A DNA stretch of 17,949 nt from positions 1 through 17,949 of the forward strand of contig JAGRAK010000009.1 of assembly GCA_020434645.1 (NCBI GenBank), given 5' to 3'. The notes under the pieces are model-generated. The model was not told the DNA's origin, did no database searches, and saw only the letters and a list, made by a program, of their open reading frames with translations. Both the position numbers and the translations under genes were made by a program. The DNA comes from Bdellovibrionales bacterium (GTDB taxonomy: Bacteria; Bdellovibrionota; Bdellovibrionia; Bdellovibrionales; UBA1609). Every line of letters starts with the position of its first letter. Within the stretch, counting starts at the first letter, position 1. Positions 1 through 7,703 of this stretch are shown here, piece after piece.

Positions 1-612
1 AATAATAATCTTGAGTTATTTTATACCAATGATTTATTTGCACTCTACCTGCTGCATATTGAGGGCGGCGGACATGTGAAGCTGCAAAATAGAAATGGTC
101 GCAATACTTCATCATATATATCATATGATGGCACCAACGGTAAGCCTTGGAATTTTATTTCAAAATATATGAGACAGCAGAATATGATTTCAGATAGTTC
201 GACGTCTTCTCAGCGAAAGTATTTAGAGAATAACCCTGACAGACAAGAAGAAATTTACGGAAGTTGTCCGTCATATGTTTATTTTAAAAAAACAATTGAC
301 CCGCCATTCGGCAGCGACAGCGTACCGTTAACTGATAATAGATCTATAGCTACGGATACAAACTATTATAAATTTAAAGGGTTACTCTCGTATGTTGTGA
401 CAGAGCGCCCAGCTGAAAATACAAATCGAAATTCGAGTTGTCGCAATCGTTCATTTCGACCGTATTCACGTTTCTATTTAGACCAAGATACGGGTGGCGC
501 CATTCGTGGGAAGGCACGCGTTGATTTATATTTTGGCGAAGGTGAGTATGCAGAACATGCGGCTCACAATATAGTACGCCGTGGGGATCTCTATTTTTTC
601 ATGTTAAAGTGA
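1..612 (+). CDS. mltA: Membrane-bound lytic murein transglycosylase A (MltA), 5'-truncated by window edge
   Basis: This is the C-terminal part of MltA, which cleaves the MurNAc-GlcNAc bond of peptidoglycan to leave 1,6-anhydro-MurNAc and normally acts at the outer membrane. The frame is open from base 1, so the GTG at 76 is internal, not a start. Visible hallmarks are the internal barrel-domain segment (G-KPWNFISKYM), the NPSYV-like CPSYVYF block, the VPLT...SIATD block, and the C-terminal 3D (DPBB) motif QDTGGAIRG followed by DLYFGEGEYAE and a final GDLYFFMLK. The Asp of the DTGGAIRG motif belongs to the family's catalytic region. About 203 residues are present of a family that is usually 350-400 residues, so the signal sequence and first half lie off the left edge. 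It converges with and overlaps the acetyltransferase gene by 9 bases. Confidence 0.9.
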   Translation, partial: NNNLELFYTNDLFALYLLHIEGGGHVKLQNRNGRNTSSYISYDGTNGKPWNFISKYMRQQNMISDSSTSSQRKYLENNPDRQEEIYGSCPSYVYFKKTIDPPFGSDSVPLTDNRSIATDTNYYKFKGLLSYVVTERPAENTNRNSSCRNRSFRPYSRFYLDQDTGGAIRGKARVDLYFGEGEYAEHAAHNIVRRGDLYFFMLK

Positions 613-1137
613 GCGCCCCATAAATAACAATTTGTGTGTTTTATAGTCGCGGTTAATTGTATGAGTAAATTTATTTTTAGTATAAAAAGCCACGTTACGT
701 AGTCCGGGTGCTGTGACAATGTGTACGCCTTTGCACCCTGATTTTTTTAATTCAATTATGTATTCCTGAACAAGAAAGGTGCCTACGCCTTGGCTATGAA
801 ATTCGGGGTGTGTGTTCATATGCAGGTGTGCAGGGAACTTCTCGAATTGATCAGCGAAAAGGTCATAGCTGCCGAGAAGAGGGCTTAGTATGGGCTCGGC
901 TTTCAGGCTGTCACGGCACCCAATGAGGTAACCCATCGTTTTATTAGTGTTAAGATCACAAGCAAAGAAGACGTCATCTGGCCAGTGTTCAATATAGGGC
1001 TTGGCATATTTATTAAAAAGAGATTTGCGTTCAGGTTCATTCTCGATTGAAGCTTGAGCATTTGAGAAAAAGATATTCTCTAAATCTTGTAGGCGTTGCG
1101 CTTTATTTTGAGTGTAACTGAGTATTTCAAGGTACAT
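604..1137 (-). CDS. GNAT-family N-acetyltransferase
   Basis: A 177-residue protein with the Gcn5-related acetyltransferase fold, which transfers an acetyl group from acetyl-CoA to an amine. The core is H-L-H-M-N-T-H-P-E-F (residues 104-113), then the acetyl-CoA pyrophosphate-binding loop HSQGVG (about 114-119, the Q/R-x-x-G-x-G/A motif), and later NVAFYTKNKF (about 148-157), the usual N-x-x-A-x-x-F-Y motif B. The 'HLHxxxHPEFxxQGVG' pattern is like that of GNAT domains related to the bacterial O-GlcNAcase-associated type. The substrate cannot be predicted. The start overlaps the end of the deacetylase gene by 11 bases on the same strand, so the two are probably co-transcribed and translationally coupled. 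Its 3' end overlaps the mltA stop, leaving no room for a terminator between the convergent genes. Confidence 0.85.
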   Translation of the reverse strand: MYLEILSYTQNKAQRLQDLENIFFSNAQASIENEPERKSLFNKYAKPYIEHWPDDVFFACDLNTNKTMGYLIGCRDSLKAEPILSPLLGSYDLFADQFEKFPAHLHMNTHPEFHSQGVGTFLVQEYIIELKKSGCKGVHIVTAPGLRNVAFYTKNKFTHTINRDYKTHKLLFMGRSL

Positions 1138-2227
1138 TTTGAGTTGGCCCTTTTTTAAGTGGGCGAATTAAATACGGGGTATAACCAGCCATTCGCAAGG
1201 CTTCGAACAGAAAGGGTGCGGTGGCAATGGTTTGCGGCTGAATATCGTGCATCAGTATAATCCCGTGTTGGGTGCGCTCAATTTTTTCTAATGCTCGTAT
1301 GTAAAGCTCTTCGGGATCTTTTATCTTCCAGTCTAAGGTGTCAATGTTCCAGTAAAATTCAAATCGATTAAAGTGGTTTAAGTAAGCTTGTAAATCCTTA
1401 GTATGGGCGCCATAAAAAAAAAAAAAAAAAGGTATGTAATCGCCGATTGTTTTAGTAATAATGTTAAATCCATTTTCAATTTCAGCTGTGGCATTTTTAA
1501 AAGAGAGTTTTCGTAGATCTTCATGAGATTGTGTGTGGTTGCCTATAAGGTGGCCTTGTGCATACTGCTCTTTTAATATATCAGGGCTTGCGCGAACACG
1601 ATCTCCAACGACAAAAAAATTAACTAGCAGGTTTTCATTATCTAGTGAGGTTAAAAGTTTTCTTGTTAGAGTTTTGTGAGGGCCGTCATCAAAGGTGAAG
1701 GCAAGACCGCATTTGGGCAGAAAATCGCCGTACAAGATTTCACTCTTCTCCGGATCGACAAAGTAATCCACTTCTGGGCCGAAAGTTGCTGATTTTCGAT
1801 CAGAACACTGAGTTAGTTTTCGTTCTGCAATTTGAAGATATGAGCGGCGCAGCTTATCAATTTTAAGATCGATATATTCATCAAGCTTCGCTTTTAATAC
1901 AGATCTGCATTTTGAAAGTTTTTGTAGGGTATTCGAAGTCACATCGTCATAGAAGTTGATCAGCTCTTCATCTGAAAGACTATTGAGGGCTTGGCAGCGG
2001 TCGTTCTCAGAGACCTGAGCTGACATCAGGGCTGCTTTAACCTCTGTAATCTCGGCCTGATATCGGTGCCAGGACTCATGTGATGAAGATTGGTTCGAGA
2101 TGTCTACAATTCGCTTGATAAGTGAGCGGGCGGGGACGGCGGCCTGAACTTCGAAATTTGCAAAAATGAAAAGAGCTGGTAAGAGTAATGCTATGAAATT
2201 TATAGTTTTAGCCTCAGGCAAGGGCAC
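1127..2227 (-). CDS. Secreted polysaccharide deacetylase (NodB/CE4 family) with altered catalytic motif 3
   Basis: CE4 enzymes remove N- or O-acetyl groups from peptidoglycan, chitin or other polysaccharides using a metal held by Asp-His-His. Motif 1 is TFDDGP, motif 2 is GNHTQSH (two His), motif 4 includes DTLDW and motif 5 is ILMHD. Motif 3, normally R-x-P-Y-G, here reads PFFFFFYG with Arg and Pro replaced by Phe (see the homopolymer entry), so activity is doubtful. A hydrophobic signal segment (FIALLLPALFIFANFEVQAA) lies near the N-terminus. The open frame runs up to 2341, but only the part from about 2227 gives a sensible signal peptide. The start is unresolved: GTG 2227 and TTG 2221 are candidates, and an ATA at 2203 has the best-spaced GAGG. 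Any standard start overlaps the divergent purN by at least 29 bases. An alpha-helical region precedes the NodB domain. Confidence 0.82.
   Translation of the reverse strand: MPLPEAKTINFIALLLPALFIFANFEVQAAVPARSLIKRIVDISNQSSSHESWHRYQAEITEVKAALMSAQVSENDRCQALNSLSDEELINFYDDVTSNTLQKLSKCRSVLKAKLDEYIDLKIDKLRRSYLQIAERKLTQCSDRKSATFGPEVDYFVDPEKSEILYGDFLPKCGLAFTFDDGPHKTLTRKLLTSLDNENLLVNFFVVGDRVRASPDILKEQYAQGHLIGNHTQSHEDLRKLSFKNATAEIENGFNIITKTIGDYIPFFFFFYGAHTKDLQAYLNHFNRFEFYWNIDTLDWKIKDPEELYIRALEKIERTQHGIILMHDIQPQTIATAPFLFEALRMAGYTPYLIRPLKKGPTQNVP
1414..1430. repeat. 17-base poly-A homopolymer inside deacetylase motif 3
   Basis: Seventeen consecutive A on the plus strand (T on the coding strand) encode five Phe exactly where CE4 deacetylases have F-F-R-F-P before Y-G. 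The run keeps the reading frame and the expected motif length. It may be a contingency (slippage) tract or a sequencing or assembly artefact. Confidence 0.95.
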
Positions 2228-2774
2228 GACGTTAGAATCTCTTCTTACTTTGCAATCCAAAGGGCAACTCCAGCCACAAATATGCGCGTTAGTGACCGAC
2301 AATTCAAAAGCTGAGGCGCTGCAAGTCGCGAGTCGGTACAATATTCCAGCTCAATGTATTCCCCAGCAAGAATACTCAGATTATGCGAGCTGGGATGCAG
2401 CACTCTTAGCATATTTGAATAAGCATGACCCAGATTTTATTCTTCTTGCCGGATTTTTGAAGAAAGTGGGGCCGAAAGTACTGAATAAATTTCATAATAA
2501 AATGATAAATAGCCATCCGAGCTTATTGCCTAAATATGGGGGCAGGGGGATGTATGGTCAAAATGTACATGCGGCAGTTCTTGCTGCTAAAGAATCAAAA
2601 AGCGGAGTAACAATACATTTACTAAATGAGCGCTTTGACGAGGGGCCTATATTAAAGCAAGTCGAAGTGCCTGTTTTGGAGGGTGACTCAGTCAAGTCAC
2701 TTGAAGAGAGGGTAAAGGCCGCAGAGAAAAGCGCACTTGTGGATTTCTTAAATAGTCAATATTTTGAACAGTGA
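2193..2774 (+). CDS. purN: Phosphoribosylglycinamide (GAR) formyltransferase
   Basis: PurN transfers a formyl group from 10-formyl-tetrahydrofolate to GAR in the third step of de novo purine synthesis, in the cytoplasm. The start at 2193 gives the family N-terminus M-K-F-I-V-L-A-S-G-K-G-T-T-L-E, preceded by an AAGAG Shine-Dalgarno; an ATG at 2166 would add nine unneeded residues. Catalytic residues are visible as N106 and H108 (INSHPSLLP) and D149 (FDEGPI), matching N106/H108/D144 of the E. coli enzyme. The GGRGMYGQNVH segment resembles the shorter GART variant I associate with Bacteroidetes-like PurN proteins rather than the enterobacterial loop. At 193 residues it is of normal length. It is not in a pur operon here. 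Its 5' end lies inside the 5' end of the divergent deacetylase gene, so its promoter must sit inside that frame. Confidence 0.92.
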   Translation: MKFIVLASGKGTTLESLLTLQSKGQLQPQICALVTDNSKAEALQVASRYNIPAQCIPQQEYSDYASWDAALLAYLNKHDPDFILLAGFLKKVGPKVLNKFHNKMINSHPSLLPKYGGRGMYGQNVHAAVLAAKESKSGVTIHLLNERFDEGPILKQVEVPVLEGDSVKSLEERVKAAEKSALVDFLNSQYFEQ

Positions 2775-2804
2775 GTATTTTTTAAGACAAGGACTTACAC
2801 AGAT

Positions 2805-3245
2805 ATGGGAAAATTTTTTTCAACACTAGTAGTTTTGTTAATTTTAATTAGCGGTGGATATGCAACATTTCGATATTGGCCGTATATTTTCTCAAAAAAT
2901 ATAACGGGCGTTATTTCTGATGTGCAGCGGGTGACGCCTCCAGCTGTCGTTGTTGGCGGTGGCGAAAACAATGCAACAGCGAGAGAGATGTTTTCTTTTG
3001 CAATTGCTATAAAGCAAAAAAATGGAGAAATTGCGACGGCCTCATCAGAAGATAGACAGTGGGCTGTTGCTAAACCGGGTCAGTGTGTAGAGGCTAAATT
3101 TTTTCCCTATCCGCCATGGAAAATTGAAAATGCCGGCACCTACTACGGTGCACGATTAGTTCGCTTATATGTATGTGAAGAAGGGCGCTTGGTTGATCCA
3201 AATGTTATGCCTGAGGCTCCCGTACCTAGTGCGGAGGGACAATAG
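2805..3245 (+). CDS. Small membrane-anchored hypothetical protein
   Basis: I do not recognise this 146-residue protein. It has one N-terminal hydrophobic helix (about residues 5-23, FFSTLVVLLILISGGYATF) that could be an anchor or uncleaved signal, then a soluble domain with two cysteines (in PGQCVEAKFFPYPPW and RLYVCEEG) that could pair after export. The C-terminal tail is Pro- and Glu-rich. It starts 30 bases after purN on the same strand, with AAGGA about 11 bases before the ATG, so it may be co-transcribed with purN. The pattern of a short stalk and a beta-rich domain suggests a periplasmic-facing protein, which is inference only. Confidence 0.7.
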   Translation: MGKFFSTLVVLLILISGGYATFRYWPYIFSKNITGVISDVQRVTPPAVVVGGGENNATAREMFSFAIAIKQKNGEIATASSEDRQWAVAKPGQCVEAKFFPYPPWKIENAGTYYGARLVRLYVCEEGRLVDPNVMPEAPVPSAEGQ

Positions 3246-3264
3246 TCGAGAACCCAACTATTGT
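3239..3264 (+). terminator. Hairpin at the end of the small membrane protein gene (weak terminator candidate)
   Basis: ACAATAGT and ACTATTGT form a perfect 8-bp stem around a 10-base loop and include the stop codon. There is no T-run after it and the stem is AT-rich, so termination is uncertain; it may instead protect the 3' end. Confidence 0.35.
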
Positions 3265-3278
3265 CTCTAGATCTAGAG
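3265..3278. promoter_or_regulatory. Perfect 14-bp palindrome upstream of the phosphatase gene
   Basis: CTCTAGATCTAGAG reads identically on both strands and lies 55 bases before the phosphatase start, directly after the hairpin above. It could be a dimeric regulator site; no family is assigned. Confidence 0.35.
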
Positions 3279-3333
3279 TTAGAATTCTGTAAGGCTATTT
3301 TGTTTCGGTGAGTTGTGACCTAGAATTTAAGGT

Positions 3334-4620
3334 ATGGATCGGCGTGGTTTTTTAAGTAACTTGGCATTTGCTACAGGGGCGGCTTTCGTTGATGGTGAGA
3401 CCATCAAGTCAATCGAAGGCTTTTCGCATAAAGGTGGGTTGAGTATTTTGCAGGGTTTCACAGATGAAACCACAACTCAATTCACAGTTGATGTTCCCAA
3501 ATGCTTAGACGTTCACTATCATGTGTTCGACTCTGTAACAGGCAAAACCTTTGACCCGATAAAAATTGAAACAAATTCGTATGGGCTCTCTTTATACAAA
3601 GTTCAGAAAATAGTATTCAAAGATCTCTATTTAAATAATGGTTTTGAACTTATCGTTCAAGATGATCGCAAAAACGTAATTGATCATAGGCAATTTAAGA
3701 CCTTAGACACAAGCAGAACAAATATTCGAATTGCGATTATGTCATGCATGCTAGACTTAAACCCGCATCGAAATGAAATGTGGAAGTTGGTCGATGCAGC
3801 AGAGCCTGAATTGCTTTTTATGCTCGGTGATAACGTATATGGTGATGTTTACGGTAAAATTCACGGGCCAAGATTTTTATGGATGAGATATTTGACCACG
3901 CGCCGATCACTAAAGCTTTATCGTAGAAAAAAATTGATTCCTGCAATTGCGATTTGGGATGACCATGATTTCGGAAAAAATAATTCGAGTGGATTTTATA
4001 AACATAAAGAAAAAAGCCTACAGATATTTAATAGTTTCTATGCACAACTGCCAATTTCACCGAACTACCATCGTGGCCCGGGCGTTTCGAGTTCTTTCAC
4101 GGCATTCGGTCATAAATTTATTTTTTTAGACAGTCGTTATTGGAGAAAAATGCCAAATTCATTTGATAAGCAAGGATATCTTGGAGATGAACAAATGGCA
4201 TGGCTCGAAGGGGAGCTTCAACACAATCAAAATAGGACATGGATATTTCAGGGCAGCCAGTTTTTCGGCCATTTCAAGAGCACAAGCGGTACATATGAAT
4301 CTCTTTCGCCAAATGAACTCGCGCACTTTTCTAAAATCGTAAAAGCTCACGACAAAGAAACTTATTTTGGTTCTGGTGATATACATTTTACTGAAGTGAC
4401 CCGTGCGCCGCGCAGTTGGCTGGGTTTCGATACCGTAGAAATTACTTCAAGTAGCTTGCACTCTATACCGCGTTTAAAGTTAGAATCACGACCAGAGCGA
4501 ATTGTGGGCGCAGCAAAAGAAAATTTTGTTGTACTTGATATTACGCCAGATGGATCTCTTCTTGCCACTGGCATAGGCCGCGGCAAGAAGAAGCATTTCG
4601 AGTTTGATTTTTCTATCTAG
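3334..4620 (+). CDS. PhoD-like metallophosphoesterase with Tat-type signal
   Basis: PhoD-family enzymes are exported phosphomonoesterases or phosphodiesterases with a Ca/Fe-type metal centre. This 428-residue protein begins M-D-R-R-G-F-L-S, a twin-arginine signal motif, followed by a short alanine-rich hydrophobic stretch, as is typical for PhoD. An N-terminal beta domain (about 30-125) precedes the catalytic domain. Metal and catalytic motifs in order are the SCMLD region (137-141), GDNVYGD (165-171), WDDHDFGKNN (208-217), FLDSRYW (264-270) and GSGDIHFTEVTR (346-357). These are the expected GDN, DDHD and GD-x-H blocks of PhoD. Substrate specificity is not readable. The gene stands alone, with the convergent transporter gene 30 bases downstream. 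Confidence 0.85.
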   Translation: MDRRGFLSNLAFATGAAFVDGETIKSIEGFSHKGGLSILQGFTDETTTQFTVDVPKCLDVHYHVFDSVTGKTFDPIKIETNSYGLSLYKVQKIVFKDLYLNNGFELIVQDDRKNVIDHRQFKTLDTSRTNIRIAIMSCMLDLNPHRNEMWKLVDAAEPELLFMLGDNVYGDVYGKIHGPRFLWMRYLTTRRSLKLYRRKKLIPAIAIWDDHDFGKNNSSGFYKHKEKSLQIFNSFYAQLPISPNYHRGPGVSSSFTAFGHKFIFLDSRYWRKMPNSFDKQGYLGDEQMAWLEGELQHNQNRTWIFQGSQFFGHFKSTSGTYESLSPNELAHFSKIVKAHDKETYFGSGDIHFTEVTRAPRSWLGFDTVEITSSSLHSIPRLKLESRPERIVGAAKENFVVLDITPDGSLLATGIGRGKKKHFEFDFSI

Positions 4621-4650
4621 ATTCGATGGCTTCTATGAGTTTATCAAATA

Positions 4651-6525
4651 CTAGCCCATTGAATTTTCAATAATAAGTAAAATGATGCCTATAATAGAGC
4701 CTCCGGCAATAATCCCAGCAGCAATAGTTTCTTGATTTGCGACAAAAGCTCGGTGTCCAAAACTGTTTACGTCTGTGCATTTTTTCTTACATGCCCAGAA
4801 GAATAAAGCTCCAACCGCCATTGCCCAAGCGTCAGGAAAGCGCAAAACAAAAGCTAAACCCATGCCGACGCCTGAAATCGGAAACTTTCCGCGCATACGC
4901 TTATTTAAAACTTCAAATACAATACCGAGTACCGCTCCTATGATTACAGCGATCTGCGCTGTCGGGTGAAGTACGCTCAGGCCGGTGGTGAGTGCTTCTG
5001 CCACACCCTTCCAGACAACAGTGGCGGGCATAGGCATTTTGTCAGAGGTGAGTATCGATAGATCACCGTGAAAAAGACCATAGAAAACGGGGATCGCAAC
5101 GAGTCCGCCAGCAAAAATCCCGAGCACGTGACCGACAGCTTGATGACGTGGTTTACCGCCTAGCATGTAGCCGGGCTTGATATCCATTAAAAGATTACTC
5201 GCATTGAGTGAAACTTCTGAGGTGATACCAGCAGTCATCAAATTTGTGGGAACATTGCCGGGTGCGAGCACGCTATATGTAATTTGAGTCAGTTTGCCGA
5301 GAGCTCCACCAGGAGTAATAGCCGTGAGACCGGTGGATGTGACGGCAATCAATGTAAAAACAAAAACAAGAGGAATCGCGATCAAGCCTAGCCAGTAATG
5401 AACACCAAACCATGCGTGCCCCATGTATACTGTGATGGCGCCAACGATGGGTATGCCCACAACAAATATCCACATCGGGAGTTCAATGTCTTTTAAAATA
5501 TCAACTTTTTTATTTTCTTTCTTTGCAAACATGCTCTTAAATGAGGCGATTAAAATTTCGGGTTTTGAGAAAAAAGCGTAGAGAGAAGATGTTGTCATCA
5601 TCGCAGCGCCTCCCCAGAGTGACCACATCGTGATGGCTTTAAATTTGGCCTCAGGGATAACCCCCTGATCAATCATGATGGGCGCTAAAATAAAATAGTT
5701 CAAAAAGCTACCAAGTAAAATAGACATGGCGGTTTTCATATTCATTAGTCCACCAGTGCCCACCATCACAATTGAAGTGTCCCACTGTATAGTGAGATCT
5801 TTTAGTGGTGTGCCCATAATTTTCGGGGTCACAAATTTATAAATAAAGTCATCCCAATATGAGGGTAGCGACAAGAACCCAACATGCATAGCGCGCATGA
5901 TGCCTTCACTTCGCATAAGTTCAACAAGTGCAGACGCGCCGGCGCCACCCATTAGAAGTTTGGCTTTAAACATTCCCTCTTTGCCAGAATCAGAATGCAA
6001 GTTATCTAGAACCACACCCGCAGCATAACCCTCAGGGAACGGCAGTTGATCTTCATTGATAAATCGTTTTTTAAGCGGAAAAGCAAAAAGAACACCAAGT
6101 AGTGCAAGAACGGCAACCCAGCAGAATGATTGCCACATTGGAATAACTTGTCCTGTAACGAGCATGTATGCCGGCATAGAAGCAATCATGGGAGCGGTCA
6201 TGTATCCAGCGCTTGTCGCAATAGATTGCATCGCATTGTTTTCAAGTACGCTCATTTCTGTGCCCAGTTTTAATTTTGATATAAGCTTAAATAGTGCAAA
6301 CGAGAGAACAACCGATGTGACGCCAACGCCGAGAGTCCACCCCGTTTTAATTCCGACATATAGATTTGTAAGGCTGAGAACTCCACCAAGCAACATGCCT
6401 GTGACTGCCGAGCGAAGGTTGAGTTGCGGCATATCACCTTTATAAACATTTTTCAGCCACCACTGATCTTTTTCTTGTAGCGTCATAGTGTGGAGTTGAT
6501 CGTCTGTGAGTTCTTTAATGGCCAT
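4651..6525 (-). CDS. OPT-family oligopeptide transporter
   Basis: A 624-residue polytopic inner-membrane protein of the OPT/YSL family, which in bacteria is thought to move peptides or metal-chelate compounds using the proton gradient. It has roughly 14-16 hydrophobic segments. Family signatures include the early LTNLYVGIKTGWTLG block, NNAMQSIATSAGYMTA, LPFPEGYAAG, and the conserved NVPTNLMTAGITSEVS...SNLLMDIKPGYMLGG region. I chose the ATG at 6525 because AGGAGGGG lies just before it; a longer frame begins at 6567 but its extra residues would translate the ribosome-binding site. A TTGACA-like hexamer occurs upstream at 6581-6586 on this strand, though no convincing -10 is paired with it. Confidence 0.9.
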   Translation of the reverse strand: MAIKELTDDQLHTMTLQEKDQWWLKNVYKGDMPQLNLRSAVTGMLLGGVLSLTNLYVGIKTGWTLGVGVTSVVLSFALFKLISKLKLGTEMSVLENNAMQSIATSAGYMTAPMIASMPAYMLVTGQVIPMWQSFCWVAVLALLGVLFAFPLKKRFINEDQLPFPEGYAAGVVLDNLHSDSGKEGMFKAKLLMGGAGASALVELMRSEGIMRAMHVGFLSLPSYWDDFIYKFVTPKIMGTPLKDLTIQWDTSIVMVGTGGLMNMKTAMSILLGSFLNYFILAPIMIDQGVIPEAKFKAITMWSLWGGAAMMTTSSLYAFFSKPEILIASFKSMFAKKENKKVDILKDIELPMWIFVVGIPIVGAITVYMGHAWFGVHYWLGLIAIPLVFVFTLIAVTSTGLTAITPGGALGKLTQITYSVLAPGNVPTNLMTAGITSEVSLNASNLLMDIKPGYMLGGKPRHQAVGHVLGIFAGGLVAIPVFYGLFHGDLSILTSDKMPMPATVVWKGVAEALTTGLSVLHPTAQIAVIIGAVLGIVFEVLNKRMRGKFPISGVGMGLAFVLRFPDAWAMAVGALFFWACKKKCTDVNSFGHRAFVANQETIAAGIIAGGSIIGIILLIIENSMG

Positions 6526-6651
6526 GTCCCCTCCTGGAGGCTGAAATTCAAGGGCGCAGATCATCATTTTATCTGTGGGGTGTCAATCATACTAAACATA
6601 TGCCGCTGGCCGAAAAACGGTGTAAATTAATTCGATAATGTGAGGTGAAAA

Positions 6652-6963
6652 GTGAGTACAAAAAACAACGCGTTCGCTCTAGTTTTTCTTAGTTTTTTTA
6701 TAGGCCTTTTTCTGACGGCCTGTTCATCAATGTCGACACTGCCTGTTGAAGACAATGTTAAAGTTTCTCGCGACGAGGCTGATGAAGATTGCAAGTTTTT
6801 AAGCAAAGTAGAAGGCCGGTCAATAGACGCCAAGGCTACAGAAGAAGATGTGCTAAAAGATCTTCGTCAAGAAGCCGCTAACAAAGGGGCTAATTTTTTA
6901 GTGGTTGAGCAATACTCAGCAACGGGCACAGCGGTTACGGGCAAAGCATATAAGTGCCCCTAA
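6652..6963 (+). CDS. Small outer-membrane lipoprotein, DUF4156-like
   Basis: A 103-residue lipoprotein with a signal peptide ending in the lipobox LTAC (Cys at residue 24). The mature part resembles DUF4156: a Cys followed by a Val-Glu-Gly segment (CKFLSKVEGRS), a helix with LRQEAANKGANFLVVE, and a C-terminal GTAVTGKAYKCP ending, with the two Cys likely paired. The function of the family is unknown. The start is GTG at 6652, supported by TGAGGTG immediately upstream. Its TAA stop abuts the ATG of the permease gene with no gap, so the two are almost certainly co-translated. Confidence 0.82.
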   Translation: MSTKNNAFALVFLSFFIGLFLTACSSMSTLPVEDNVKVSRDEADEDCKFLSKVEGRSIDAKATEEDVLKDLRQEAANKGANFLVVEQYSATGTAVTGKAYKCP

Positions 6964-7680
6964 ATGCATCTGCACGATATAGCTCTTACCACTATTGCTT
7001 TTTTTTCGGAGCTGATCGGGACGCTCAGTGGTTTTGGTTCATCGACGTTTTTTGTGCCGACAGCTATTCTGATTGAGCGCTTTCAAATGGTGCTCGCTTT
7101 AACGGCCATACTGCATAGCTTTGGCAACATATCGCGCATCTTTTTATTTAGAAAACATTTTGATCGCAAGTGGTTAATTCGATTGGCCATCCCGTTTTTT
7201 GTATTTACTGGTGCCGGCGCACTGTTAACAACCCAGTTGCCAGTTGAATATGTTAAAAAAACTCTCGGGATCATATTGATTGTGCTCGCTTTGGTTTTTT
7301 ATTTTGGCAAAGATATTTTGAAGCATCTACCGCCACAGGTGGCCGTATTATTAACAGCAGTGTCTGGTTTCTCTACTGGTTTTGTGGGGACGGGTGGTGC
7401 CATCCGCGGATTAGCACTAGCAAGTTTACAGATGCCCAAGAACACTTTCGTGATCACCTCTGCAGCAATTGACGTGGGCGGTGATTTGTTGCGGGCGGGA
7501 ATTTATTTAAGCAGTGGTTTTATGGATTGGAGCCACTGGTTTTATATCCCATTACTTGGTGTGGCGGCCTATGCGGGCTCAAGAATTGGTCAAATATTGC
7601 TGAACAAGATCAATCAGCAGCAATTTGAAAGAATCGTGATCGGCTTTATTTTAATGAGCGGTGTTTTAACACTGGTGTAA
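6964..7680 (+). CDS. TauE/SafE-family permease (sulfite exporter-like)
   Basis: A 238-residue inner-membrane protein with about eight hydrophobic segments. Two similar halves carry the family's glycine-rich blocks, SELIGTLSGFGSSTFFVPTA near the start and SGFSTGFVGTGGAIRGLAL in the middle, which is the internal duplication typical of TauE/SafE (TSUP). Members export sulfite, sulfoacetate or other organic anions, but the substrate cannot be told from sequence. The gene follows the lipoprotein gene without a gap and converges on the TIGR02147 gene, 23 bases away. That gap is AT-rich with short A and T runs but no clear GC stem. Confidence 0.85.
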   Translation: MHLHDIALTTIAFFSELIGTLSGFGSSTFFVPTAILIERFQMVLALTAILHSFGNISRIFLFRKHFDRKWLIRLAIPFFVFTGAGALLTTQLPVEYVKKTLGIILIVLALVFYFGKDILKHLPPQVAVLLTAVSGFSTGFVGTGGAIRGLALASLQMPKNTFVITSAAIDVGGDLLRAGIYLSSGFMDWSHWFYIPLLGVAAYAGSRIGQILLNKINQQQFERIVIGFILMSGVLTLV

Positions 7681-7703
7681 CGCATTTATCGGTAGCAAAA
7701 AAA

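Noticed and set aside
76..78. GTG start for a 178-residue protein
   Set aside because: The frame is open to base 1 and the upstream codons fit MltA, so this is an internal valine of a truncated gene.
6056..6445. 129-codon frame opposite the OPT transporter
   Set aside because: Antisense to a well-supported transporter with continuous family motifs.
6581..6586. TTGACA -35 box for the OPT transporter gene
   Set aside because: At the right spacing only TGATCT is present as a -10, so I did not list it as a promoter.
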